Part shown: piece after piece, positions 24,835 through 32,997 of the stretch
Layout of the letters: the number at the start of each line of letters is the position of its first letter
Position numbering within the stretch: position 1 is the stretch's first letter
Origin: UBA4636 sp045534575
GTDB taxonomy: Bacteria; Bacillota; Clostridia; Christensenellales; Borkfalkiaceae
NCBI GenBank assembly: GCA_045534575.1
Contig: JAZSJZ010000014.1
Span: 1-53,171, forward strand
DNA: 53,171 bases
Direction: 5' to 3'
Notes under the pieces: model-generated
Told to the model about the DNA's origin: nothing
Seen by the model: the letters and a program-made list of their open reading frames with translations, nothing else
Databases searched by the model: none
Made by a program: the position numbers and the translations under genes

Positions 24835-25656
24835 ATGAAGGTTGATAAAAACAAAAATAAACGTGTTGTTGTAGTTTCGGGCGCATTTGGCGGAATGGGA
24901 AAGGCAACTGCGAAATTGCTTGCAAATAATGGTTTTTTAGTGCTTGCTCTCGATAAATTTATTGACGAAACTCTAAAAAACGAAAACGTAATTCCCATAA
25001 AAGTAGATATTTCCAGCGAAAATAGCGTTAAAGAAGCGTTTGAAATTGTTAAAACTTACGCTAGCGAACTTTATGCGATTATTCATTTTGCTGGAGTTTA
25101 TATGTTAGATTCACTCGTTGAAATTGATAGTTTAGAGTTTGAGAGAATTTTCAAGATAAATCTTTACGGCGCGTTTTTAATCAACAAAACGTTTTTACCG
25201 CTTTTAAAAGACGGCTCAAAAATTGTTATAACCACTAGCGAACTTGCTCCACTTCATCCTTTGCCGTTTACGGGCATTTACGCTATAACAAAAAGCGCGC
25301 TAGATAAATATGCATATTCGCTTCGTATGGAATTGCAGTTGAAAAATATTAGCGTTAGCGTGTTAAGAGCGGGTGCGGTTGCAACCAATATGCTTGGCGC
25401 GTCAACCGACGCATTAGAGCGTTTTTGCGAAAAAACCCAAAATTATGCAGTGAACGCTGATAGGTTTAGAAAAATCGTAAACAAGGTTGAGGCGAGAAAG
25501 GTTTCTGCGGATTTAGTTGCTAAGAAAATGAATAAAATATTGAGCAAAAAAAAGCCAAAGTTTGCCTATAAAATAAACAGAAATCCGCTTCTTATAATGC
25601 TAAATATTTTGCCAACAAAAATGCAGTTTTGGATTATAAAAAAGATATTGAAGTAA
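24835..25656 (+). CDS. Short-chain dehydrogenase/reductase
   Basis: A 273-residue Rossmann-fold oxidoreductase with cofactor motif SGAFGGMG (15-22) and the catalytic Y149-x3-K153 pair in YAITK. A C-terminal basic and hydrophobic stretch may contact membranes. It starts 8 nt after the hydrolase gene and completes the four-gene accessory set. Substrate unknown. Confidence 0.85.
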   Translation: MKVDKNKNKRVVVVSGAFGGMGKATAKLLANNGFLVLALDKFIDETLKNENVIPIKVDISSENSVKEAFEIVKTYASELYAIIHFAGVYMLDSLVEIDSLEFERIFKINLYGAFLINKTFLPLLKDGSKIVITTSELAPLHPLPFTGIYAITKSALDKYAYSLRMELQLKNISVSVLRAGAVATNMLGASTDALERFCEKTQNYAVNADRFRKIVNKVEARKVSADLVAKKMNKILSKKKPKFAYKINRNPLLIMLNILPTKMQFWIIKKILK

Positions 25657-25717
25657 CGTTTGTTGAGCAAAAAAATGGAATTTAGCATAATTATTTATCT
25701 CAATAAGGATTTTATTT

Positions 25718-26326
25718 ATGAAAAAGATAATTTATACAATAGGATACACGACGTTTGATATCGACGATTTTATCAAAGAATTAAAAGAACTTAGGATAAC
25801 TTGCGTCGTTGACGTTAGAAGTTATCCCAAGTCTAGTTATTATAAAGATTTTGATGCAGGCGCGCTAGAGGCTAGGTTGAACAAAGAGGGTATTTTATAT
25901 AGAAATTATGCTTACGAATTTGGCGCTCGTCAAGAAGATAAATCATTGTATCCTAACGGTTATTTAGACTTTGAATTGTTTTCCCAAACCGAGAATTTTA
26001 AAAAAGGCGTAAAAAAATTAGAAGCAGGCGTAAAATTAAATCAAACTTTTGCATTGATGTGCGCGGAGAAAGACCCGTATAATTGTCATAGATGCATAAT
26101 GGTTTCTCGGTTTTTACAAGAATATGATTTTGAAATTATCCACGTTGTAGCGCGCAATCAAGTTGTTACTCAAAAAGAGATTGAAAGTAGGCTTATAAAC
26201 GAGTATTATCCTAAACACAATCAATTTTCTTTGTTTGATGATGATAATTTGAGTGATGAACAATGCTTGTTGAACGCTTATAGGAAAAGAAATAAAGATA
26301 TTGGTTTTATTATAGAGGAAGAGTAA
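25718..26326 (+). CDS. DUF488 protein, longer paralogue
   Basis: A 202-residue protein of the DUF488 family. It shows the N-terminal TIGYTTFDIDDFIKEL, DVRSYPKS (32-39) and the core CAEKDPYNCHRC with C115, C123, H124 and R125, typical of these proteins. The C-terminal 50 residues are an extension ending in an acidic run. AAGGA precedes the ATG. The stop codon is immediately followed by the ATG of a second DUF488 gene. The family has no firmly known biochemical role; a nucleic-acid-related task is likely from the neighbour. Confidence 0.88.
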   Translation: MKKIIYTIGYTTFDIDDFIKELKELRITCVVDVRSYPKSSYYKDFDAGALEARLNKEGILYRNYAYEFGARQEDKSLYPNGYLDFELFSQTENFKKGVKKLEAGVKLNQTFALMCAEKDPYNCHRCIMVSRFLQEYDFEIIHVVARNQVVTQKEIESRLINEYYPKHNQFSLFDDDNLSDEQCLLNAYRKRNKDIGFIIEEE

Positions 26327-26767
26327 ATGAAGATATATACAATAGGTTTTACGCAAAAGTCGGCAAAAGAATTTTTTGAAAAGATAGGTAAAAACAACGT
26401 AGAGTTGTTGATAGATATTAGGTTAAATAACGTATCACAACTTGCTGGGTTTGCAAAAGGAAAAGATTTAGAATATTTTTTAAAACAAATTTGTAATTGC
26501 GAGTATGTTCACGATGCTTTATTTGCTCCAACCAAAGAACTTCTAGATGATTATCGCGCTAAAAAAACGTCTTGGGAAAAGTATGAGGAAATATTTTCAA
26601 ATATAATAAACGAGCGAAATCTCGCAAAAAGATTTAAAGAACTTTATATGAAAAATGAAAACGTTTGTTTATTATGCACAGAACCAACTGCTCAGCAATG
26701 CCATAGAAGACTTGTTGCTGAGTATTTAAAAAACAATATTGAAAACGTTGAAATAATCCATATTTAA
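26327..26767 (+). CDS. DUF488 protein, shorter paralogue
   Basis: A 146-residue DUF488 protein with TIGFTQKSAKEFFEKI, DIRLNNVSQ and LCTEPTAQQCHRR (C117, C125, H126, R127). It is clearly distinct from the preceding paralogue, being shorter and lacking the C-terminal extension. Its ATG directly follows the previous stop with GAGGAAGAG upstream. The two probably act as partners with the large protein that follows 15 nt downstream. Confidence 0.88.
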   Translation: MKIYTIGFTQKSAKEFFEKIGKNNVELLIDIRLNNVSQLAGFAKGKDLEYFLKQICNCEYVHDALFAPTKELLDDYRAKKTSWEKYEEIFSNIINERNLAKRFKELYMKNENVCLLCTEPTAQQCHRRLVAEYLKNNIENVEIIHI

Positions 26768-26782
26768 ATTTGGAGGCAACAA

Positions 26783-28576
26783 ATGATAAAGCAAATATGC
26801 ATTTTAACAAAATCATATAAGCACGGTGGTTACTGTGTTGCGGGTATTGACCTAAAAACTAAGCAATGGGTTCGATTGGTTAATAGTGATAATCCTATCA
26901 CTGATGAAATTAGAAAAGAGCAAATGTTTGTAAACGGCAGATCAATCGAGTGTTTTGATGTTTTTGAGTTTGATTTTATTAATAACATACCAAATTCTTG
27001 TCAGAATGAAAACTGGTTGTTAAACAATCTAGTAACGCCTAAATTTATAAAAACGTTATCACTTGAAGAAATTGCAGATATTTTAGAACTTGATAACGAT
27101 GAATTTTTTATTTTAAATACGGCAAATTCATTAACTGAAATTGAAGTTTCAAAAGTTAATCGTTCGTTGTTTGTTTTCCACGTGCAAAATTTGAAAATTG
27201 AGGCAACGTCTTATGAGTATTATGGTGAAATAAGATTTAAATATAAGTGTACTTTCGATTATAAAGGTAATAAATACATAAACATATCCTTAACAGATCC
27301 TATCTATAGAGATGTTTTACAAGATGGGTTAAATTTAGCAGATGCTTTAATAATTGCTAGTTTGCCATGTATTCCATACAACGATGGTTCTTTTTATAAA
27401 TTTGTCGCTAAAATTATACCTATTGATAAACATATATCGTCATATATGGAAAGCGCGAAAAACAATGGTTTGTCGTCTCCGTTTGTTAAATACGATTTAG
27501 TTGTTCAAACACAACAAACGCCGGGCGTTGTTTTGTTTGAAAATTATGAACAATTAAAAGCCAGCATAAGTAATGGTGTGGAGTATTATTCGAAGTTTGA
27601 GTATTCGCTTGACAATTATCAATTAGCGTTAAAGCATTATAAAGAACTTAAACACGTTAAAAGCGTTTTGGAGAAAACAAAAAGAGAAATTGTTAAAAGT
27701 TACAACGCTCCACTTCAAGTCGTAGAAAAAAGAATTGAAGAATTGATAAATTTAATAAAAGTTCCGTTTAAAAAGATTGACGTATTTATAAAACAAAATG
27801 AAAAAGAATCTAAAAAATATGAAATTCTAAGTTTTGCAAAATCCGTTGCAATTTCTAATGGACTTATAGCGCATTTAGATAATATATTAAATAGTCCGTC
27901 ATTTTTTGAATCTAAGTGGCTTAATGCATCGTGTTCAAAATCAACTTGGAAAGCCGCTGTTGTATTAAAGATAGAAAATGCGGTTAAAGATATAAGTTAT
28001 ATTTTATCAATACAAAGTGATTTAGTTGCAAGCGTTTTAGCGCATTACTATCAAACTTTATCTATGGAAATGGTAGAAGAGTTCATAATTTCTTTACAAC
28101 AAGCTTCAAACTTTACTGAAAAGATAGATAAAATAACGGAACTGCCATATGTTGAAGATGAGCAAGAAGTGGAACAAGAAAATGTTTCTGCGCTAATAAC
28201 TGAAATAAGGACTGAAAATTTAACGGATTTTGAAATTGTAAATTTTGTGGCAAATTCTATCAATCCTTATACGGGAGAGGTTATTGCTGGTATTGACGAA
28301 CTTTTAAAAGAAAAACTTATTGAAATTGCTGGCAAAATTGAAAAACTTTCGGAAAAAATCAAAACTGAGCCTATTGATGAAAAAGAGGAAACACAACTTA
28401 AAAAACTAAGAGATGAAAATTTCCCGATGGCGTGGGAAAAATGGACTGAGGAAGAGGAATTAAAACTAATTGAGGAATTTAAGCAAGGTGTTTCAATGGC
28501 AGATATTGCAAAAAGGCACAATAGAAAGATTGGTGGTATCAGCGCAAGATTAATGAAATTAGGTCTGATCAAATAA
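26783..28576 (+). CDS. Dual OB-fold-like protein with C-terminal HTH, DUF488-associated
   Basis: A 597-residue protein after a GGAGG site. The N-terminal region (about 1-230) opens with ICILTKSYKHGGYCVAGIDL and carries WVRLVN and an NENWLL motif, which I recognise as the dual-OB type found beside DUF488 genes. The middle (about 260-520) is mostly helical. The last 51 residues form a Myb/SANT-like or R-x-x-G-x-I-x-x-RL helix-turn-helix (ADIAKRHNRKIGGISARLMK). No nuclease, helicase or methylase motif is visible. With the two DUF488 genes it forms an uninterrupted three-gene module; binding or sensing of nucleic acid is an inference. Confidence 0.7.
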   Translation: MIKQICILTKSYKHGGYCVAGIDLKTKQWVRLVNSDNPITDEIRKEQMFVNGRSIECFDVFEFDFINNIPNSCQNENWLLNNLVTPKFIKTLSLEEIADILELDNDEFFILNTANSLTEIEVSKVNRSLFVFHVQNLKIEATSYEYYGEIRFKYKCTFDYKGNKYINISLTDPIYRDVLQDGLNLADALIIASLPCIPYNDGSFYKFVAKIIPIDKHISSYMESAKNNGLSSPFVKYDLVVQTQQTPGVVLFENYEQLKASISNGVEYYSKFEYSLDNYQLALKHYKELKHVKSVLEKTKREIVKSYNAPLQVVEKRIEELINLIKVPFKKIDVFIKQNEKESKKYEILSFAKSVAISNGLIAHLDNILNSPSFFESKWLNASCSKSTWKAAVVLKIENAVKDISYILSIQSDLVASVLAHYYQTLSMEMVEEFIISLQQASNFTEKIDKITELPYVEDEQEVEQENVSALITEIRTENLTDFEIVNFVANSINPYTGEVIAGIDELLKEKLIEIAGKIEKLSEKIKTEPIDEKEETQLKKLRDENFPMAWEKWTEEEELKLIEEFKQGVSMADIAKRHNRKIGGISARLMKLGLIK

Positions 28577-28592
28577 TGTTTAACTAAAATCA

Positions 28593-28626
28593 AAAAAACA
28601 CTCTAGAAAAATCTAGAGTGTTTTTT
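28593..28626. terminator. Bidirectional terminator between the DUF488 module and tRNA-Leu
   Basis: ACACTCTAGA / TCTAGAGTGT stem with an AAAA loop, A tract on the left and T tract on the right. It serves both the plus-strand module and the minus-strand tRNA-Leu. Confidence 0.92.
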
Positions 28627-28712
28627 GGTGCCGCTGACCGGAGTCGAACCGGTACGACTGTTACATCGAGGGATTTTAAGTCCCTTGCGTCTGCCTATTC
28701 CGCCACAGCGGC
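28626..28712 (-). tRNA. tRNA-Leu (TAA)
   Basis: Class II tRNA on the minus strand: acceptor GCCGCTG/CAGCGGC, anticodon loop CTTAAAA (TAA), long variable arm, T loop TTCGACT, discriminator A and encoded CCA. It closes the accessory block. The 28713-28863 stretch to its right is AT-rich and holds no gene; its own promoter must lie there, but I cannot place it. Confidence 0.94.
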
Positions 28713-28863
28713 TAAACAATTTGTTTTAGCATATCGTATTTTATCATATGAGATAGGTTTTGTAAAGCAATAAACTACTTTTTTTAAAGTTTTTTATAAT
28801 TTTTTTCTCAGTTTTTAAAAAGCAATAATTAAATTCATAAAATTAAAATTTTTCAACTTTATC

Positions 28864-28892
28864 TTGCAAAAACTTTGCGGTTATGCTAAAAT
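28864..28892 (+). promoter_or_regulatory. Promoter of the DUF3842 gene
   Basis: TTGCAA (28864-28869), 17-bp spacer, TAAAAT (28887-28892) with an upstream TG giving an extended -10. Confidence 0.7.
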
Positions 28893-28923
28893 TTAATCAT
28901 CAATAAAACAATTAAGGTGAAAT

Positions 28924-29334
28924 ATGAAAATCGTAGTGATTGACGGGCAAGGCGGAAAACTTGGCTCGGCGATAGTTAAGGAACTTTTAACAAAATTTAA
29001 CGAGAGTGAAGTTTATGCAATCGGGACGAACAGCCTTGCAACTTCTGCAATGATAAAGGCTGGCGCAAGGCTTGTTGCAACGGGCGAAAATGCCGTAAGA
29101 GTTAATCTTATTGGCGCTGACGTGATAGTTGGACCTATCGGCATAGCAATTCCTAACGCGCTAATGGGTGAAGTTACGCCAAATATTGCAGAATACGTTT
29201 CGCTATCTTTGGCAAAAAGAGTTCTAATTCCAACCGATAAATGCAATAACATTGTAATTGGTGCTGAAGGAAAGTCTATGGCGAATTTAATTCAGTTAGC
29301 CATTGCAAAAATCGTTGAATTCGCAACTAAATAA
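28924..29334 (+). CDS. DUF3842 family protein
   Basis: A 136-residue protein opening KIVVIDGQGGKLGSAIVKEL, a Rossmann-like nucleotide-binding start typical of DUF3842. GADVIVGPIGIAIPNALMGEVTP and a Cys-containing PTDKCNNIVIG follow. It probably binds a dinucleotide or similar ligand; no function is known. AAGGTG precedes the ATG. Monocistronic, with its own promoter. Confidence 0.8.
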   Translation: MKIVVIDGQGGKLGSAIVKELLTKFNESEVYAIGTNSLATSAMIKAGARLVATGENAVRVNLIGADVIVGPIGIAIPNALMGEVTPNIAEYVSLSLAKRVLIPTDKCNNIVIGAEGKSMANLIQLAIAKIVEFATK

Positions 29335-29405
29335 ATTTTATTTACTAATTACTAATTTTTCGTAACTATTTTTTAATATTTTGACAACTGTTTTAAAATT
29401 GGGTA

Positions 29406-29435
29406 TTGACGGAAGGGCTATTTATATTGTATAAT
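29406..29435 (+). promoter_or_regulatory. Promoter of the NmrA-like gene
   Basis: TTGACG (29406-29411), 18-bp spacer, TATAAT (29430-29435). A perfect 12-bp palindrome, GTGTTCGAACAC (29448-29459), lies just downstream in the 5' leader. Confidence 0.75.
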
Positions 29436-29486
29436 TAAGAAAAAGCAGTGTTCGAACACCGTTCGGCTAAGCAAAAGGAGTTTATG

Positions 29487-30338
29487 ATGAAAGTTTTACT
29501 AGCAGGTGCTTTTGGCAATTTAGGTGTTGACCTTTTAAAGGTTTTAGTTGATAAAAACGTTTCAGTTACCGCAATCGACGTTGTTGAAAAAGACGTTGGC
29601 TTTAACAAAAAGTTCGATTTTAAGAAAGTAAATATTGAAAAGCCTGAAGAAATTGTAGGAATTTGCGACGGGTTTGACGTTGTTATTTCTACCGTAGGGC
29701 TTTCAAAAACGCAAGTTAACCTTGAAAAAACGTTTGAAGAGGTTGACTATCAAGCAAACGTAAATCTTTTAAACGAAGCCAAAAAATCTGGCGTTCAAAA
29801 GTTTGTTTTCGTATCGCTTTTAAAATGTGATCAAGACAATACTATTCCAAAATTTAAAGCAAGATATAAATTTGAACACGAACTTTATGAAAGCGGTATT
29901 AATTACCTCGTTGTTCGCTCCGCGCCTTATTTTAGCGATCTTGAAGAAATTATTTTCTCTATGCTTGAGCATGGCGCATTAAGATTTGTTAAAGAAAAGG
30001 AAGTTTTCACTAGCCCTATTTCTACTCAAGATTTAGCAAATTTCATCGTTGAAAATCTAGATAAAGATAACGAAATTTTATCGGTTGGCGGAAATGAAGT
30101 TTATTCTTACGAGCAAATTGCTAACATGGTTGTTGATTTTTCTCCAACGGTTGTTAAAATTAAGAAAATGTCGCCAAGAATATATGATTTTATAATTAGT
30201 CGCGCAAGAGATGACAATAACTTTTATAGCTACTTAAAATTCTCTAAGTGGGTTATGACTGAGCATACCGTTGCTGATATTAGATACGGCAAAGATAGCT
30301 TAAAACAATATCTTTTCGAAATTTTTAAAAACGTTTAA
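29487..30338 (+). CDS. NmrA-like / atypical SDR NAD(P)-binding protein
   Basis: A 283-residue Rossmann-fold protein starting MKVLLAGAFGNLG, the glycine motif for dinucleotide binding. It contains STVGLSK after the central strand, FVFVSLL, and a C-terminal substrate or partner domain. The YxxxK catalytic pair is not obvious, so it may be a sensor or an atypical reductase. ATG 29487 has the better spacing from AAGGAG; ATG 29484 one codon upstream is also possible. It has its own promoter and terminator. Confidence 0.78.
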   Translation: MKVLLAGAFGNLGVDLLKVLVDKNVSVTAIDVVEKDVGFNKKFDFKKVNIEKPEEIVGICDGFDVVISTVGLSKTQVNLEKTFEEVDYQANVNLLNEAKKSGVQKFVFVSLLKCDQDNTIPKFKARYKFEHELYESGINYLVVRSAPYFSDLEEIIFSMLEHGALRFVKEKEVFTSPISTQDLANFIVENLDKDNEILSVGGNEVYSYEQIANMVVDFSPTVVKIKKMSPRIYDFIISRARDDNNFYSYLKFSKWVMTEHTVADIRYGKDSLKQYLFEIFKNV

Positions 30339-30380
30339 AAGGTTATCAAACTTTAGCGTGATACTTAATTAAATAAACAA

Positions 30381-30426
30381 AAAAGAGCAAGCATAAAAGA
30401 TGTTGTCTTTAATGTTTGCTCTTTTC
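30381..30426 (+). terminator. Terminator after the NmrA-like gene
   Basis: Long stem AAAAGAGCAAGCAT...ATGTTTGCTCTTTT with an inner AAAGA/TCTTT pairing, then a T-rich tail. The remaining 30427-30520 stretch shows no feature. Confidence 0.85.
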
Positions 30427-30520
30427 ATTTTTAATATTGGGCGAGCGAGAATATTCGTTTTGGCTTGCCATAATTATTTGTGTTTTTTAGAGTATAATAA
30501 ATATTGGTTATATATTAAAC

Positions 30521-30546
30521 AAAAAAAATAGGTCGCTTATGCGACC
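30521..30546 (-). terminator. Terminator of rpmB
   Basis: On the minus strand GGTCGC-ATAA-GCGACC is followed by a T tract, 7 nt after the rpmB stop. Confidence 0.9.
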
Positions 30547-30552
30547 AAAAAA

Positions 30553-30741
30553 TTATGCTCTTTCAACTTTGTTACTTTTTAAGCAACGGGTACAAACGTA
30601 TTCGGTAGAAACAATACCGTTCTTAACGATTTTAACTTTTTGAACGTTTGCTTTGTAAGAGCGTGGAGTTTTACGGTTAGAGTGGCTTACTAAATTACCG
30701 CTTAATCTACCTTTTCCACAAACGCTACATACTCTTGACAT
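30553..30741 (-). CDS. rpmB: 50S ribosomal protein L28
   Basis: A 62-residue ribosomal protein with two CxxC pairs (C5, C8, C50, C53), the zinc-binding form of L28. The basic core KTPRSYKANVQKVKIV is typical. GGAGGTG precedes the ATG. It is divergent from the yloU-yloV-recG operon, the usual arrangement in Firmicutes. Confidence 0.97.
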   Translation of the reverse strand: MSRVCSVCGKGRLSGNLVSHSNRKTPRSYKANVQKVKIVKNGIVSTEYVCTRCLKSNKVERA

Positions 30742-30780
30742 TATGAAACACCTCCATTGCTTTTTTAAACTAGCCTAAAT

Positions 30781-30809
30781 AATATAGCATTATTAAGACA
30801 AAAAAGCAA
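30781..30809 (-). promoter_or_regulatory. rpmB promoter
   Basis: Minus strand: TTGCTT (30804-30809), 17-bp spacer, TATATT (30781-30786) with TGC before it, an extended -10. Confidence 0.75.
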
Positions 30810-30899
30810 CTCATTTTTTGATAAAAATTAAAAAATATGTCAAAATTTTTGAATTATTGTGAGCAAAATTTGAAAAAATCAAATCTAAAGAAATTTTTC

Positions 30900-30928
30900 T
30901 TGCAATTTTTATAATAATGTAGTAAAAT
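30900..30928 (+). promoter_or_regulatory. Promoter of the yloU-yloV-recG operon
   Basis: TTGCAA (30900-30905), 17-bp spacer, TAAAAT (30923-30928). An AGGAG site and the ATG at 30955 follow. Confidence 0.72.
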
Positions 30929-30954
30929 GTAAGCGTATAAACAGGAGCAATATT

Positions 30955-31302
30955 ATGATTAGCACGAGTAATGTTTACGGAAAAATTTCAATATCAGACG
31001 AAGCAATAGCGAGGGTTGCATCCCACGCTGCTTTAGATTGCTACGGAATAGTTGAACTTGTTACTAAAAAACTCACCGATACTATTTCCGGTATGTTTAT
31101 AAAAGACGCTCCGCCAAAAGGTGTTAAAGTTCAAACCACGGGCGATAAAATTAACATTGACGTTTACGTTGTTATTAAGTTCGGCGTTTCGCTATCTGCT
31201 GTTGCCGAATCTTTAAAACAAGCAGTTAAATACCAAGTAGAAAAGTTTACGGGTATGGTTGTTGATTGCGTTAACGTTAATATTATGGGCGTTAAATTAT
31301 AA
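30955..31302 (+). CDS. yloU: Asp23/Gls24 family protein (YloU)
   Basis: A 115-residue protein of the alkaline-shock family. It shows the pattern GKISISDEAIARVASHAALDCYGIVELV and a C-terminal amphipathic part ending NVNIMGVKL. Members often associate with the cell envelope; in this gene order the protein is the constitutive YloU type rather than a stress protein. It is 19 nt upstream of the fatty-acid-kinase-like gene. Confidence 0.9.
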   Translation: MISTSNVYGKISISDEAIARVASHAALDCYGIVELVTKKLTDTISGMFIKDAPPKGVKVQTTGDKINIDVYVVIKFGVSLSAVAESLKQAVKYQVEKFTGMVVDCVNVNIMGVKL

Positions 31303-31321
31303 TTGAATTTAAGGAGTTTTT

Positions 31322-32950
31322 ATGCCTAAAATTATAAATGGAGCAACTTTTACCAATATGGTAATTGCCGCTTCGCAATTATTAGATTTAAACAGAGAGA
31401 AAATTGACGCTTTAAACGTTTTCCCTGTTCCAGATGGTGATACGGGAACTAATATGAGTCTTACAATGCAATCTGCGGTTAAAGACTTGAAGAATTGTCA
31501 ATCAAATAGACTTAGCGAAATTTGCGATAGAATTTCACGCGGTGCGCTCCGCGGTGCAAGAGGTAACTCAGGCGTTATAACTTCACAAATTTTTAAAGGC
31601 CTTTGCAGTGGCTTAAAAGACCAACAAGAAATCACGATGAGGGTTTTCTCAAAAGCCTTAAAAACGGCAACTGAAGTTGCTTATTCTGCCGTTTCTAAGC
31701 CAAAAGAAGGCACAATTTTAACAGTTTGCAGGATGATGAGCGAATTTGCTCAATCACTAAAGGCAAAAGATTTCGAATCTTATTTTGAACAATTAATAGA
31801 AGCGGGTGAAAATGCGCTTTCTATGACGCCTGAACTTTTACCAGTTCTTAAAAAAGCAGGCGTTGTTGACTCTGGCGGTATGGGACTATTGACTATTTTT
31901 AAAGGTATGCATATGTCCTTAACAGGTCAAAAAATCGAGGTTGTTGAAAGCGAGGTTGAAGAAAAAGTTCAAAAACCGCAAGACAATCATCGTGCTGACT
32001 TGCTAAATTTGGGTGCTATAGAATTTGCGTATTGTACTGAGTTTTTCGTTATTAACCTAAAGAGAAAAACAACCCTTTCTGACATTGATAGATTGCGTGA
32101 ATATCTAATGACGATTGGCGATAGCGTTATCTGCATTGGCGACCTTGAGTTTATTAAAGTTCACGTTCACACAAATTCTCCGGGGCTTGCTTTAACCAAA
32201 GCGTTGCAACTTGGTGAAATTGATAAAATCAAAATTGAAAATATGCTCGAAGAAAACCGCGAGCTTATTAAAAAATATGAAGCCGAAAGAAAACCTATCG
32301 GTATTATTTCGGTTGCTCAAGGCGAAGGTCTTGCAGAAATTTTTAAAGAATTAAACGTTGATAAGGTTATTGAAGGCGGTCAAACGATGAACCCTTCTGC
32401 TAGCGATATTGCAGACGCTATTATGCAAGTTAACGCTGAAACGGTTTTTGTTTTCCCTAACAATAAGAATATTATTTTAGCGGCTGAGCAGTCAAAATCT
32501 TTGGTTGAAAACAGAAAAATTTACGTTGTGCCAACTAAGAATATTCCTCAAGGTATTTCTGCTGCTATTGCATACGATCCAGACCAAACCGCAGACGAAA
32601 ACTTAATGAATATGCTCCACGCTATCGATAACGTTGCAGATGGTCAAGTAACCTATGCCGTAAGAACAACGAAGGTTGATGGTTTTAGTTTGAAAAAGGG
32701 CGATTTCATAGGTCTTAACACGAAAAAGATACTATCAAAAGCTAACAACTTATCTCAAGCAACGATAAGTCTTATTGAAAAATTGAAAGATAAAAACCAC
32801 TCACTCATTAATATTTATTACGGAAAAGACGTAAAAGAGCAAGAAGCGGAGCAGTTAAGGTTAGACGTTGCTGAAATTTATCCTGATTGCGACGTTGAAC
32901 TTTATAACGGTGGTCAATCAGTATATTTCTACATTTTATCACTTGAATAA
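31322..32950 (+). CDS. fakA: DAK2-domain protein, fatty acid kinase subunit FakA (YloV)
   Basis: A 542-residue protein. The N-terminal DhaL/DAK2 kinase domain has PVPDGDTGTNM (35-45) binding Mg-ATP and GARGNSGVITSQ. A middle domain and a C-terminal DegV-like region follow. In Gram-positives FakA phosphorylates exogenous fatty acids carried by a FakB protein; no fakB is in this window. A downstream terminator separates it partly from recG. The chromosomal position beside yloU and recG is classic. Confidence 0.9.
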   Translation: MPKIINGATFTNMVIAASQLLDLNREKIDALNVFPVPDGDTGTNMSLTMQSAVKDLKNCQSNRLSEICDRISRGALRGARGNSGVITSQIFKGLCSGLKDQQEITMRVFSKALKTATEVAYSAVSKPKEGTILTVCRMMSEFAQSLKAKDFESYFEQLIEAGENALSMTPELLPVLKKAGVVDSGGMGLLTIFKGMHMSLTGQKIEVVESEVEEKVQKPQDNHRADLLNLGAIEFAYCTEFFVINLKRKTTLSDIDRLREYLMTIGDSVICIGDLEFIKVHVHTNSPGLALTKALQLGEIDKIKIENMLEENRELIKKYEAERKPIGIISVAQGEGLAEIFKELNVDKVIEGGQTMNPSASDIADAIMQVNAETVFVFPNNKNIILAAEQSKSLVENRKIYVVPTKNIPQGISAAIAYDPDQTADENLMNMLHAIDNVADGQVTYAVRTTKVDGFSLKKGDFIGLNTKKILSKANNLSQATISLIEKLKDKNHSLINIYYGKDVKEQEAEQLRLDVAEIYPDCDVELYNGGQSVYFYILSLE

Positions 32951-32956
32951 AACTTA

Positions 32957-32988
32957 AAGAGAAAACCGAGCATGGTTTTCTCTTTTTT
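32957..32988 (+). terminator. Terminator or attenuator between fakA and recG
   Basis: AGAGAAAACC / GGTTTTCTCT stem with loop GAGCAT and a T tract. It ends 10 nt before the recG ATG with no obvious promoter after it, so recG depends on read-through. Confidence 0.85.
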
Positions 32989-32997
32989 AAAAAGGTT

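Noticed and set aside
29453..29465. SOS box upstream of the NmrA-like gene
   Set aside because: CGAAC and GTTCG are three bases apart instead of four, unlike the well-formed box at lexA; kept only as a low-interest palindrome.
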